Position numbers and translations under genes: made by a program
Source of the DNA: Mycolicibacterium iranicum
Lineage (GTDB): Bacteria; Actinomycetota; Actinomycetes; Mycobacteriales; Mycobacteriaceae
Assembly: GCF_002101705.1 (NCBI RefSeq)
Contig: NZ_LQPC01000041.1
Location: forward strand, 1-64,000
Length of the DNA: 64,000 bases
Direction of reading: 5' to 3'
Shown here: one piece after another, positions 25,157 through 33,515 of the stretch
How positions within the stretch are numbered: position 1 is the stretch's first letter
How the letters are laid out: each line of letters starts with the position of its first letter
Notes under the pieces: generated by a model
Told to the model about the DNA's origin: nothing
Databases searched by the model: none
What the model saw: the letters and a program-made list of their open reading frames with translations, nothing else

Positions 25157-25779
25157 GGCTCATCCTTATGCTTCGCATCGCGATCGGTTTCGGATTGGGG
25201 TTCAGGGTTCGGTGCCTTCTCGCCTTGACTGTCCCCGCCGGCAGCGGCCCCCTCGACCATCGACGACACCTGCTCGACGAATCCACCGGCCATCTGGGCG
25301 CCTTGCTGCAGGAAGCCGCCGAGCTGCTGCGGAGCCGACTGCGCGGACTCCGCGACCGATCCCAGCTGCTCGAGGTCCATCATCTGGGCCAGCCCCGTCA
25401 GCGGCTCGGAAGTCGACGCAGCCGCAGCCAGAGTCCCGCCACCACCACCTCCGGCGGGCGCGCCTCCGCCGCCGGTCTGCATCGTCGCGTTGAGCGCGTC
25501 GCCGGACTGCTGGTCGGTCTTGGCGTACTCCTTGCCCGAGAGGTTCAGCAGGTCCGCCATGGTCTGCAGGCCGCGCACGACCTGGCCGGCTCCGGTGTGC
25601 CAGTGGTCCCACGCGGGCGCGTACGCCGAGGCCGCGCCGCCCTTCCAGCCCGAACCGAGCAGCTGCCGCGTCTCCAAGTCCACGCCGGACAGCCCGTCCT
25701 GCAGCCGCTGTCCGGCGTCGCGCAGTCGCTCGGCTGCCGCGTGCAGTTCCGCCACCACGACCTCGACCGAACCCTCCAC
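25153..25779 (-). CDS. esxF: extended WXG100 protein, EsxF-like
   Basis: 208 aa, about twice the length of a normal WXG100 protein. Residues 1-100 are WXG100-like (VAELHAAAERLRDAGQRLQD, GWKGGAASAYAPAWDHWHTG). The rest is a Gly/Ala/Gln-rich extension with a glycine run (TGGGGAPAGGGGGGTLAAAA) and a helical GGFLQQGAQMAGGFVEQVSS segment. First gene of the toxin operon; the 77-bp gap before it probably contains the promoter. M. tuberculosis EsxF is about 103 aa, so the tail is unusual. Confidence 0.82.
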   Translation of the reverse strand: MEGSVEVVVAELHAAAERLRDAGQRLQDGLSGVDLETRQLLGSGWKGGAASAYAPAWDHWHTGAGQVVRGLQTMADLLNLSGKEYAKTDQQSGDALNATMQTGGGGAPAGGGGGGTLAAAASTSEPLTGLAQMMDLEQLGSVAESAQSAPQQLGGFLQQGAQMAGGFVEQVSSMVEGAAAGGDSQGEKAPNPEPQSETDRDAKHKDEP

Positions 25780-25856
25780 GGCAAGCAGCCTATGGGCCCT
25801 CGGGAGGGGGTCCGTGCACCAATTTCGCCCCGTCGGAGGTCGCGCTCAGCAGTGGC

Positions 25857-26426
25857 TCAGCCGGGACGGTTGACCTTGTCGTGCTCGGCGCCGCACACGA
25901 ACAGGGCGAGCCGCGCCGGGACGTCGCCGGGGTTGCGCCACCGGTGCCGAGTTCCGTTCTGCACCACGGTGTCCCCCTGGTGCAGCGTCACCTCGGCGCC
26001 GTCGTCGAGCTCCAGGATGACGGTCCCCTCCAGCACCACTTCGAAGTCGATGGTGTCGGTGGTGTGCATGCCCGGATCGTCGAGCTCCATGTACCCGAGG
26101 AGCCCCGGCAGCTTCTCCTCGCCGTCGGCGATCGCCTCCTCGGTGGTGAGGTCGTCCGTGCGCGCGGTGGCGGTGCCGGGCGGCAGGGTGAACATCGAGA
26201 ACCGGAACCCGCCGACGGGCGGAAAGTAGGTGCGCCAGTTCGGCATCGACCCGTCGTCGGGGAAGTGCGGCGTCTCGTCACCGCCCCACAGCATCGTGAA
26301 TTCCGAACCGGGCAGCAGCACCGGCCTCCGCGGCTCGACCATCTCGTCGCTGGCGAACACGGATTTTCCGGACGCATCGTGTCCGGTGACGACTCTGCGA
26401 GTGCCCCCTGTTGTGTTAGTTGACAT
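25857..26426 (-). CDS. cupin-domain protein
   Basis: 189 aa. The C-terminal cupin barrel shows TTDTIDFEVVLEGTVILEL (first metal motif, incomplete His set) and LHQGDTVVQNGTRHRWRNPG (second motif). The N-terminal part (RPVLLPGSEFTMLWGGDETP) is also beta-rich. It resembles small-molecule-binding or isomerase-type cupins. Divergent from the alkylsulfatase gene with 48 bp between starts, so the two may share regulation. Confidence 0.82.
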   Translation of the reverse strand: MSTNTTGGTRRVVTGHDASGKSVFASDEMVEPRRPVLLPGSEFTMLWGGDETPHFPDDGSMPNWRTYFPPVGGFRFSMFTLPPGTATARTDDLTTEEAIADGEEKLPGLLGYMELDDPGMHTTDTIDFEVVLEGTVILELDDGAEVTLHQGDTVVQNGTRHRWRNPGDVPARLALFVCGAEHDKVNRPG

Positions 26427-26474
26427 CGCACCAGTCAACACCGCGCCGGTTCCGGACGTGGCAGGCTTCGAAGA

Positions 26475-28382
26475 ATGGACAGCAAGCCCCCCACACCGAC
26501 GATCGAAGACGCCCACCGCCGTCATCTCGACACCCTGCCATTCGACGACACCCGAGATTTCACCGACGCCGACCGTGGGTTCATCGCAGCGCTGAACCCC
26601 TGTGTCATCAGAGCCGCCGACGGCCGGGTGGTGTGGGACAACGACGTCTACGCCTTCCTCACCGGCGATGCGCCGACGAGCGTGCACCCGAGCCTGTGGC
26701 GGCAGTCGACGCTGGCCGCCAAGCAGGGGCTGTACGAAGTGGTCACCGCGAGCGGAGCGACGGGAGAAGATGCCCAGGGCATCTATCAGGTGCGTGGGTT
26801 CGATCTGTCCAACATCACGTTCGTCGAGGGCGACACCGGCATCATCGTGATCGACCCGCTGGTGTCCACCGAGGTTGCCGCGGCTGCGCTCGCCCTCTAC
26901 CGGCAGCACCGCGGTGACCGCCCGGTCAGGGCCGTCATTTACACGCACAGCCATGTCGACCACTTCGGCGGAGTCCTCGGCGTGACCTCGCAAGCCGATG
27001 TCGACTCGGGCAAGGTCGCGGTCCTCGCGCCGGAGGGTTTCACCGCACACGCCGTGCAGGAGAACGTCTATGCGGGCACGGCCATGACCCGCCGCGCCGC
27101 GTACATGTACGGCACCGTGCTGCAACGCGGTGCGCGGGGCCAGGTCGGCTGCGGGCTGGGACAGACACCGTCGCAGGGCGAGGTCGCGATCATCGTGCCG
27201 ACGGTGGACATTCGCGAAACCGGCGAGACGCACACCATCGACGGCGTCGACATCGAGTTCCAGATGGCCCCCGGCACCGAGGCCCCGGCCGAGATGCACT
27301 TCTACTTCCCGCAATTCCGCGCACTGTGCATGGCCGAGAACGCCACCCACAATCTGCATAACCTGCTGACGCTGCGCGGGGCACTGGTGCGCGACCCGCA
27401 CGGTTGGGCGGGCTACCTCACCGAGGCGATCGACACGTTCGCCGACCGTGCCGACGTGGTCTTCGCCTCGCACCACTGGCCGACGTGGGGCAAGGACCGC
27501 ATCGTCGAATTCCTTTCTCTGCAAAGGGATCTGTACGCGTACCTGCACGATCAGACGCTGCGCCAGCTCAACCAGGGCTTCACCGGGATCGAGATCGCCG
27601 AGACGTTCGCCATGCCGCCCGCACTGGAGCAGGCTTGGCACGCGCGGGGTTACTACGGCTCTGTCAGCCACAACGTCAAGGCGGTCTACCAGCGGTACAT
27701 GGGCTGGTTCGACGGCAACCCGGCACGACTGTGGGCACACCCACCCGAAGCGATCGGACCGCGCTACGTGGCGGCCATGGGCGGGCTTGACCGCCTTGTC
27801 GAGCTGGCGCAGAACGCGTTCGATGACGGTGATTTCCGCTGGGCAGCAACTCTTCTCGACCATGCCATTTTCACCGACGAGAATCACGCGGGTGCGCGAA
27901 AGCTCTACGCCGACACCCTGGAGCAACTTGCCTATGGCGCCGAGACCGCGACATGGCGCAACTTCTACCTGGCGGGTGCCACCGAGTTGCGGGAGGGCAA
28001 TTTCGGCACCCCGACCCAGACGACGTCGACCACGATGGTGTCGCAGTTGTCCCCGGAGCAGATGTTCGACGTACTGGCCATCAGTGTGAACGGGCCTCGC
28101 GCTTGGGATCTCGACCTCGCCATCGACATCACGTTCCTCGATACCGCGACCAACTACCGGCTCTCGCTGCGCAACGGCGTGCTGGTGTACCGCAAGGCGG
28201 CAGCCGACGCGGCGACCGCGCAGGCGACGATCACGCTCGCCTCGAAGCTGCGGCTGCTCTCGCTCGCAGCGGGGGACAACTCATCACCGGGTCTCGAGAT
28301 CGCAGGCGATGCTGAGGTTTTGGCGTCCTTGGTCTCGGTGCTCGACAAACCGGACCCAGACTTCAACATCATCACGCCGTAG
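26475..28382 (+). CDS. alkyl/aryl sulfatase, metallo-beta-lactamase fold (SdsA type)
   Basis: 635 aa, Rv3762c-like. Binuclear zinc site motif YTHSHVDHFGG (THxHxDH), second-sphere ATHNLHNLLTLRG and SHHWPTWG. Domain order is N-terminal MBL catalytic domain, helical dimerisation domain (residues about 380-500) and a C-terminal SCP2-like substrate-binding domain (MVSQLSPEQMFDVLAISVNG onward). It hydrolyses alkyl sulfates to alcohol and sulfate. No N-terminal signal peptide seen, so probably cytosolic. Confidence 0.9.
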   Translation: MDSKPPTPTIEDAHRRHLDTLPFDDTRDFTDADRGFIAALNPCVIRAADGRVVWDNDVYAFLTGDAPTSVHPSLWRQSTLAAKQGLYEVVTASGATGEDAQGIYQVRGFDLSNITFVEGDTGIIVIDPLVSTEVAAAALALYRQHRGDRPVRAVIYTHSHVDHFGGVLGVTSQADVDSGKVAVLAPEGFTAHAVQENVYAGTAMTRRAAYMYGTVLQRGARGQVGCGLGQTPSQGEVAIIVPTVDIRETGETHTIDGVDIEFQMAPGTEAPAEMHFYFPQFRALCMAENATHNLHNLLTLRGALVRDPHGWAGYLTEAIDTFADRADVVFASHHWPTWGKDRIVEFLSLQRDLYAYLHDQTLRQLNQGFTGIEIAETFAMPPALEQAWHARGYYGSVSHNVKAVYQRYMGWFDGNPARLWAHPPEAIGPRYVAAMGGLDRLVELAQNAFDDGDFRWAATLLDHAIFTDENHAGARKLYADTLEQLAYGAETATWRNFYLAGATELREGNFGTPTQTTSTTMVSQLSPEQMFDVLAISVNGPRAWDLDLAIDITFLDTATNYRLSLRNGVLVYRKAAADAATAQATITLASKLRLLSLAAGDNSSPGLEIAGDAEVLASLVSVLDKPDPDFNIITP

Positions 28383-28427
28383 CGCAGACCGCCGAGATTT
28401 GTCGGTGCCCGGGGGCATGATGAGGTC

Positions 28428-29687
28428 ATGTCCCCGTCGGTGCCGTCCTACCAGCCGAGCCCTCCGCGGATGGCACGGTTGGAGGCGTTGTTCGACGAGA
28501 TGTCGGAGCTGACTGGGCAGCGCAATGCGATCGACGGTCGCATTGTCGAGATCGCCGCGGAGATCGATCGGGACGGGTTGTGGTCAACGACGGGGTGCCG
28601 GTCGATGGGCGAGTTGATCGCATGGAAGACCGGAGTGTCGCCGCACAACGCCAAGACGACGATGGCGATCGCGGACAGGGCGGACGAGTTGCCGCGTTGC
28701 ACGGCTGCGCTACGGGAGGGTCGACTGTCGCTGGATCAGGTCGGGGTGATCGCCGAGCGGTCGGGCCCGGGTGCGGACAGTCATTACCTGGCCATGGCGG
28801 AGAACATGACGGTGGCACAACTGCGTACGGCGGTCGTGGCGGAGCCGCGGCCGGATCTGCCGCCACGACCGGAGCCGGGTCCGTCGGTCACCAAGAGTGT
28901 CAAGGGTGAGTACACGACGTATCGGATCCGTCTGCACAACCTGGAAGCGGCCAAGGTCGATGCCGCGCTCGCTTCGCATCGGGACGGGTTGATCGCGGAC
29001 TGGAAGAGCGACCGCAACCCTGATGACGGCACCGACCGCGAGGGTGCGCAGACACCGCCGATGCCGACCACCACGGATGCCTTCATGAGCCTGATCGAGA
29101 CGGGCTGGGACGCCGACGTCGCTCGGCGCCCGCACGGGCAACACACCACAGTCGTGGTGCATCTCGATATCGAAAAGTCATTCTCCACTCTGCATTTGGG
29201 TCCGGTGCTCGCTGACGCTGATCGCCAGTACCTGTTGTGTGATGCCACATGTGAAGTGTGGTTCGAACGGTCCGGGCAGCCTATCGGTTCAGGCCGGTCC
29301 ACGCGCACGATCGGCCGCAGGCTGCGTCGGGCACTGGAGCGTCGTGATCACGGCACGTGTGTCGTGCCCGGCTGCGGGGCCACCCGCGGAATACATGCCC
29401 ATCACCTCGTCCATTGGGAACACGGTGGGCAGACGGAGCTCGACAACCTCGCTCTGGTGTGCCCATATCATCACCGGGCCCATCATCGCGGCCTGATCAC
29501 GATCACCGGTCCGGCCCATCGGCTGATGGTCACCGACTGCGACGGGGAGGTGATGCGCCGCGGATCGCTGGCGCGGCCACCGACTGCAGCTCCACCCAAT
29601 GTTCCCGCCTACCGCGGGCCGACCGGTGAACGCGTCCAATGGAAGTGGTACCACCCCTACGAGCCGCCGCCGCCGACAGCGAACTAG
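28428..29687 (+). CDS. DUF222/HNH endonuclease family protein (13E12-type)
   Basis: 419 aa. The N-terminal DUF222 helical domain (ALFDEMSELTGQRNAIDGRI, LREGRLSLDQVGVIAERSGP) is followed by a C-terminal HNH nuclease domain with zinc CxxC (CVVPGCGATRGIHAHHLVHW) and CPYHHRAHHRG. This multicopy actinobacterial family includes the 13E12 repeat proteins of M. tuberculosis; its role is not settled. Copies are common substrates for recombination. Confidence 0.9.
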   Translation: MSPSVPSYQPSPPRMARLEALFDEMSELTGQRNAIDGRIVEIAAEIDRDGLWSTTGCRSMGELIAWKTGVSPHNAKTTMAIADRADELPRCTAALREGRLSLDQVGVIAERSGPGADSHYLAMAENMTVAQLRTAVVAEPRPDLPPRPEPGPSVTKSVKGEYTTYRIRLHNLEAAKVDAALASHRDGLIADWKSDRNPDDGTDREGAQTPPMPTTTDAFMSLIETGWDADVARRPHGQHTTVVVHLDIEKSFSTLHLGPVLADADRQYLLCDATCEVWFERSGQPIGSGRSTRTIGRRLRRALERRDHGTCVVPGCGATRGIHAHHLVHWEHGGQTELDNLALVCPYHHRAHHRGLITITGPAHRLMVTDCDGEVMRRGSLARPPTAAPPNVPAYRGPTGERVQWKWYHPYEPPPPTAN

Positions 29688-29694
29688 CCGGCCG

Positions 29695-30459
29695 CTAGGA
29701 CACCCCGCCGTCGGCGCGCAGAATCGAGCCCGTCGTAAAGCTCGACGCGTCGGACATCAGAAACAGTGCCGCACCGACGATTTCGCGGGGATCGCCGGCG
29801 CGCTGCAGTGGCAGATGGCGGAACGGATTGTTCTGCTCACTGAGATTCCATGCCTTGCTGATGTCGGTCAGGTACGGTCCGGCCATCAGTGTGTTGACCC
29901 GCACCGTCGGCCCGAACGCTTTCGCGAGCCCCTCGGTCAGGGCGTTCAGCCCGGCCTTGGCGGCCGCGTAGGGGAGCATGTCGGGGGCGGGCCGGATCGA
30001 ACCGCTGGAGCTGACGTTGATGATCGAACCGCCGCCGTCGCCGACCATGCGTTCCCCGACGAGAGCCGACAACCGGAACGGCCCTTTGAGATTCAGGTTC
30101 ACCACGGAGTCGAACAGCTTCTCGGTGACCGACGACAGCGACTCGTACAGCGGCGACATCCCGGCATTGTTGACCAGCACGTCCACCCGGCCGAACCGGT
30201 CATAGACGGCGTCGACCAGCCCGTCGAGCTCGTCCCACCGACCCACGTGCACCTGATAGGGGAATGCCGCACGACCCGTCGAGGCGGCGATCTCGTCGGC
30301 GGTCGCCACGCAGGTGTCGTACTTGCGGCTGGCGATGACGACGTCGGCACCGCACCGTGCCGCCGCGAACGCCATCTCGCGGCCCAGCCCCCGGCTGCCG
30401 CCGGTCACGAGCACCACGCGATCGGTCAGGTCGAACAGCCGATCCAAATATCCAGCCAC
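29695..30459 (-). CDS. short-chain dehydrogenase/reductase
   Basis: 254-aa classical SDR: LVTGGSRGLGREMAFAAA (TGxxxGxG), LVNNAGMSPLYE (NNAG), SIINVSSSGSIRPA (Ser), YAAAKAGLNA (YxxxK) and a C-terminal SFTTGSILRADGGVS. The start is assigned to GTG 30459 because no ATG is in frame near the family N-terminus; a TTG at 30447 is the alternative. Only 18 bp separate it from the divergent phosphatase start. Confidence 0.85.
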   Translation of the reverse strand: MAGYLDRLFDLTDRVVLVTGGSRGLGREMAFAAARCGADVVIASRKYDTCVATADEIAASTGRAAFPYQVHVGRWDELDGLVDAVYDRFGRVDVLVNNAGMSPLYESLSSVTEKLFDSVVNLNLKGPFRLSALVGERMVGDGGGSIINVSSSGSIRPAPDMLPYAAAKAGLNALTEGLAKAFGPTVRVNTLMAGPYLTDISKAWNLSEQNNPFRHLPLQRAGDPREIVGAALFLMSDASSFTTGSILRADGGVS

Positions 30460-30465
30460 GGGCCA

Positions 30466-30471
30466 TATGGT
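30466..30471 (+). promoter_or_regulatory. -10 box of histidine phosphatase gene (leaderless)
   Basis: TATGGT (TANNNT) followed by six bases and the GTG start at 30478. There is no room for a ribosome-binding site, so the mRNA is probably leaderless. Confidence 0.5.
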
Positions 30472-30477
30472 GTCACG

Positions 30478-31086
30478 GTGCAATTGCTTCTGGTCCGACA
30501 TGCGTTGCCTCTGCGGAGCGAACCCGGGCAGGGCTCCGATCCGAGCCTGTCCGAGGAGGGCATCGAGCAAGCTAAACGCCTGCCCGACGCGCTGGCGCGC
30601 TTCCCGATCACCCGGCTGGTGAGCAGCCCGCAGGTGCGCGCCGTCGAGACGGGCAGGCCCGTCGCCGACAAGCTCGGCCTGCCCATCGAGATCGACGATC
30701 GGCTGGCGGAGTACGACCGCGACCTGCCGCACTACATCCCGATCGAACAGATCGCCAAGGAGCATCCCGAGGAGTTGCAGCGGCTGATCGACGGCCATCT
30801 GCCGAGCAGCGTGGACGAGAAGGCCTTTCTCGAGCGCATTTCTGCGGGCATTGACGAGCTCGTCGCCAGTGCCGATCACGAAGACACCGTCGCGGTGTTC
30901 AGCCACGGCGGCGTCATCAACGTGCTGCTGCACAAGATCCTGGGTACCGAACGCCTGCTGTCGTTCCACGTCGACTACGCGTCGGTGACGCGGCTGCTGT
31001 GGTCGTCGAGCCGGGAGCGTCTCGCCGTCGCCAGCGTCAACGGCACCGAACACGTATGGGACCTGCTTCCGAGGAACTGGCGATGA
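30478..31086 (+). CDS. histidine phosphatase (phosphoglycerate-mutase fold)
   Basis: 202 aa. Catalytic motif LLLVRHALPLRSE (RHA in place of the usual RHG), then DPSLSEEGIEQAKRLPDAL, LVSSPQVRAVETGRPVADKL and the second His in VFSHGGVINVLLHKIL. Probable cytosolic phosphatase of unknown substrate. Starts at GTG, divergent from the SDR gene, 46 bp ahead of the phosphotransferase gene, with which it may form an operon. Confidence 0.88.
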   Translation: MQLLLVRHALPLRSEPGQGSDPSLSEEGIEQAKRLPDALARFPITRLVSSPQVRAVETGRPVADKLGLPIEIDDRLAEYDRDLPHYIPIEQIAKEHPEELQRLIDGHLPSSVDEKAFLERISAGIDELVASADHEDTVAVFSHGGVINVLLHKILGTERLLSFHVDYASVTRLLWSSSRERLAVASVNGTEHVWDLLPRNWR

Positions 31087-31132
31087 GCGCTCGCGCGAAG
31101 AGCAGACGAGCACAGGTGGTAGGAAAGTCTGC

Positions 31133-32155
31133 GTGACTGAGCTCGAAGGACTGGACCTTGCCGCCCTCGACCGACACCTGCGCGAAGCCGGTGTTCCCCG
31201 CAGCGGCGACCTTCGCGCCGAACTCATTTCCGGTGGCAGATCGAACCTGACCTTCCTCGTCGGCGACGACGCGTCGGAGTGGGTGCTGCGCCGCCCGCCG
31301 CTGCACGGTCTGACTCCGTCGGCCCACGACATGGCCCGCGAATACAAGGTGGTGGCCGCGCTGGCCGGCACCGCGGTCCCCGTCGCGCGTGCGATCACGA
31401 TGAGCAACGACGATTCCGTGCTCGGTGCGCCGTTCCAGATGGTCGAGCGCGTCCCCGGACGCGTCATCCGGCACACCCCGCAGCTCGCCGCCCTGGGCGA
31501 CGAATCGGTCATCAGCGCCGTCGTCGACTCGCTGATCCAGGTGCTCGCCGATCTGCACGAGGTTGATCCCGACGCGGTCGGGCTCGGTGACTTCGGCAAG
31601 GCCAGCGGATACCTCGAACGCCAGGTCCGCCGCTGGGGTTCGCAGTGGGATCTGGTCAAACGCGACGACGACCCCTCCGATGCCGACGTCAAGAAGCTGC
31701 ACGAGCGGCTGGCGGAGTCCGTGCCGGAGCAGACGCGGAGTTCGATCGTGCACGGCGACTACCGCATCGACAACACGATCCTCGACGACGACGACCCGAG
31801 GAAGGTGGCCGCCGTCCTGGACTGGGAGATGTCGACGCTCGGAGACCCGCTGAGCGACGCCGCGCTGATGTGTGTGTACCGCCTGCCGACGTTCAACGTC
31901 GTCCACGACGACGCGGCGTGGGCGTGCGACCTGATGCCGCCGACCGATGACCTTGCCCAACGCTATGCGCTGGCCAGCGGAAAGCCGCTCGATCACTGGG
32001 ACTTCTACATGGCGCTGGGTTACTTTAAGGTCGCCATCATCGCTGCCGGCATCGCCTACCGGGCAAGGGTCGGCGGCGGGGTCGCCGAGGGCACCGACAA
32101 GGTCGACGAGGCCGTGCGGCCGTTCGTCGCGGCGGGGCTGTCCGCGCTGTCCTGA
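31133..32155 (+). CDS. aminoglycoside-phosphotransferase-fold (ACAD10-type) kinase-like protein
   Basis: 340 aa, Rv3761c-like (annotated fadE36 in M. tuberculosis, although it is kinase-like rather than a dehydrogenase). Motifs: SGGRSNLTFLV (nucleotide loop), VLRRPPLHGLTPSAHDMARE, catalytic SIVHGDYRIDNTILDDDDP (HGDxxxxN) and VLDWEMSTLGDPLSD (DxD). Such proteins phosphorylate small hydroxylated compounds, possibly hydroxyacyl-CoA. GTG start with AGGAAAG upstream. Confidence 0.85.
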   Translation: MTELEGLDLAALDRHLREAGVPRSGDLRAELISGGRSNLTFLVGDDASEWVLRRPPLHGLTPSAHDMAREYKVVAALAGTAVPVARAITMSNDDSVLGAPFQMVERVPGRVIRHTPQLAALGDESVISAVVDSLIQVLADLHEVDPDAVGLGDFGKASGYLERQVRRWGSQWDLVKRDDDPSDADVKKLHERLAESVPEQTRSSIVHGDYRIDNTILDDDDPRKVAAVLDWEMSTLGDPLSDAALMCVYRLPTFNVVHDDAAWACDLMPPTDDLAQRYALASGKPLDHWDFYMALGYFKVAIIAAGIAYRARVGGGVAEGTDKVDEAVRPFVAAGLSALS

Positions 32156-32262
32156 CCAAAGGTTTCACCGCAGGTCACCGGTGGGTAGAGAAGCGCGTGC
32201 CTGTAACGCGCCCCAACAAATTCCTCTCCCGGACCAGAAAGAAGCGGCCAGCAGTGAAAACC

Positions 32263-33075
32263 ATGAAACGTGACGTCGGCGCGGAACTGGATATCGAGAT
32301 CTCAGACGAGACGACTCTGGAATTCCAGATCGCCGTGGCACCCCAGCCCGGGGCCGAGGTGACGGAGTCGCTGTCGTTCACCCTGAACGGCAAGGAGATA
32401 CCGCTCGGCCGGATCCAAGAGATCAGTGGGGACCACGGCAACCGTATTCATAAGTTCGACGCGCCTGTCGGCAATCTCAAGGTCAGCTATTCGGCGACCG
32501 TCATCGGCAGTGCCGACCCAGCGCCGGTGCGCGACCTCGATCTGTCCACCTATCTGCGGCCGAGCCGGTACGCCGAGGCGGACAAGTTCTTCGGCTTCGC
32601 GGCCACCGAATTCGGTGACATCGCCGACTCGGTTGAGCTTCTGGAAAAGGTGCCCGCCTGGGTGGGCGCGCGGCTGAGCTACGTGCCCGGCTCCAGCGAT
32701 CCGATCGACGGAGCCGCCGACACATTGCTCGCCGGCTCCGGTGTGTGCCGCGATTACGCGCATCTGGTCATCGCCCTGTTTCGCGCCGTCAACGTTCCCG
32801 CGCGGCTCGTGTCGGTGTACGCGCCGGGCTGCCAGCCGATGGATTTTCACGCTGTCGCGGAGGCGTTCGTCGACGGCCACTGGCGGGTGGTCGATGCGAC
32901 GTGCCTGGCTCCGCGGCAGTCGATGGTCCGGATCGCGACCGGACGCGACGCCGCCGACACCGCCTGGCTGGACAACCACAAGGGTCAGATCACCGTGAAC
33001 GACATGTGCGTCACGGCGACTGTCGACGGTGAACTGCCGCGGGATTCGATCGAGCAGCTGGTCTCGATTCGGTGA
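32263..33075 (+). CDS. transglutaminase-like cysteine protease fold protein
   Basis: 270 aa. N-terminal beta domain (LEFQIAVAPQPGAEVTESLS) then a transglutaminase core with catalytic Cys in LLAGSGVCRDYAHLV, His in MDFHAVAEAFVDGHW and Asp in VVDATCLAP. Family members act as cytosolic peptidases or amidases; the substrate is unknown. The start is uncertain: ATG 32263 matches the usual family N-terminus, while GTG 32254 and GTG 32197 are also in frame. Confidence 0.82.
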   Translation: MKRDVGAELDIEISDETTLEFQIAVAPQPGAEVTESLSFTLNGKEIPLGRIQEISGDHGNRIHKFDAPVGNLKVSYSATVIGSADPAPVRDLDLSTYLRPSRYAEADKFFGFAATEFGDIADSVELLEKVPAWVGARLSYVPGSSDPIDGAADTLLAGSGVCRDYAHLVIALFRAVNVPARLVSVYAPGCQPMDFHAVAEAFVDGHWRVVDATCLAPRQSMVRIATGRDAADTAWLDNHKGQITVNDMCVTATVDGELPRDSIEQLVSIR

Positions 33076-33079
33076 ACCG

Positions 33080-33433
33080 CTACAGGCCGGCCTTGAGGTT
33101 CTTCTTCGCGGCACGTCGCAGCTGGAAGATCCGGACCGCGCCGACCGCGAACGTGAGCAGGCCGCCGGCGACAGCCGCGAACAGGATGCTGACCCCCAGG
33201 GGTAGCGACCACTCCCAGCCGAGGAACCGCAGCGGTGTCGACTCGGTGTTCTGCGCGATGAAGATCAGCAGCACGATCAGCACCAGGAACCCCAGGGCGA
33301 GCGAGCCCCACATGGCGGCGGCCTTGGTGAACTTGACCGCCGATTCCGGCGGTGGCGGCGGGGTACCCGACGGCGGAGTGCCGGGGGCGTCGAAAGCCGG
33401 CTGGTCGGGCGACGCGAACGGATCGCTGGTCAT
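33080..33433 (-). CDS. LapA-like small membrane protein (DUF1049)
   Basis: 117 aa, Rv3760-like. Pro-rich cytosolic N-terminus (about residues 1-32), first helix WGSLALGFLVLIVLLIFIAQ, the typical QNTESTPLRFLGWEWSLPLG loop, a second helix and a basic RRAAKKNL tail. LapA proteins are envelope/LPS-assembly-type scaffolds in other bacteria; the role in mycobacteria is unknown. Divergent from proX with 82 bp between starts. Confidence 0.85.
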   Translation of the reverse strand: MTSDPFASPDQPAFDAPGTPPSGTPPPPPESAVKFTKAAAMWGSLALGFLVLIVLLIFIAQNTESTPLRFLGWEWSLPLGVSILFAAVAGGLLTFAVGAVRIFQLRRAAKKNLKAGL

Positions 33434-33515
33434 GGCTCCATCTTTGCCCCTCGCGGCTTTGAATGAAACCGAAACGCGCGTGACGTATGGTCGGCGAAAC
33501 CGAAAGGACGTTCGC

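Noticed and set aside
23138..25228. 696-codon plus-strand frame opposite cpnT and esxE
   Set aside because: Composition (Arg/His/Gln-rich, no domains) is that of an antisense shadow; the minus-strand genes have recognisable WXG100 and TNT motifs.
17994..25779. Insertion sequence or phage origin of the accessory island
   Set aside because: No transposase, integrase, flanking direct repeat or tRNA attachment duplication was seen at either border.
25857..26474. Toxin island extending to the cupin gene
   Set aside because: The cupin gene has the GC content and divergent pairing of the housekeeping alkylsulfatase region and no toxin or immunity features.
26427..27926. Upstream extension of the cupin frame to a 689-codon protein
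   Set aside because: The extension is antisense to the alkylsulfatase and has shadow composition; the cupin domain protein starts sensibly at 26426.
29599..30477. N-terminal extension of the histidine phosphatase
   Set aside because: It is antisense to the SDR gene; the catalytic RHA motif lies eight residues after GTG 30478, as usual for the family.
30460..31692. N-terminal extension of the SDR frame to 665 codons
   Set aside because: The extension overlaps the phosphatase and phosphotransferase genes on the other strand; the SDR fold starts near 30459.
33072..33515. N-terminal extension of ProX
   Set aside because: It is antisense to the LapA-like gene; a lipoprotein signal peptide starts at 33516.
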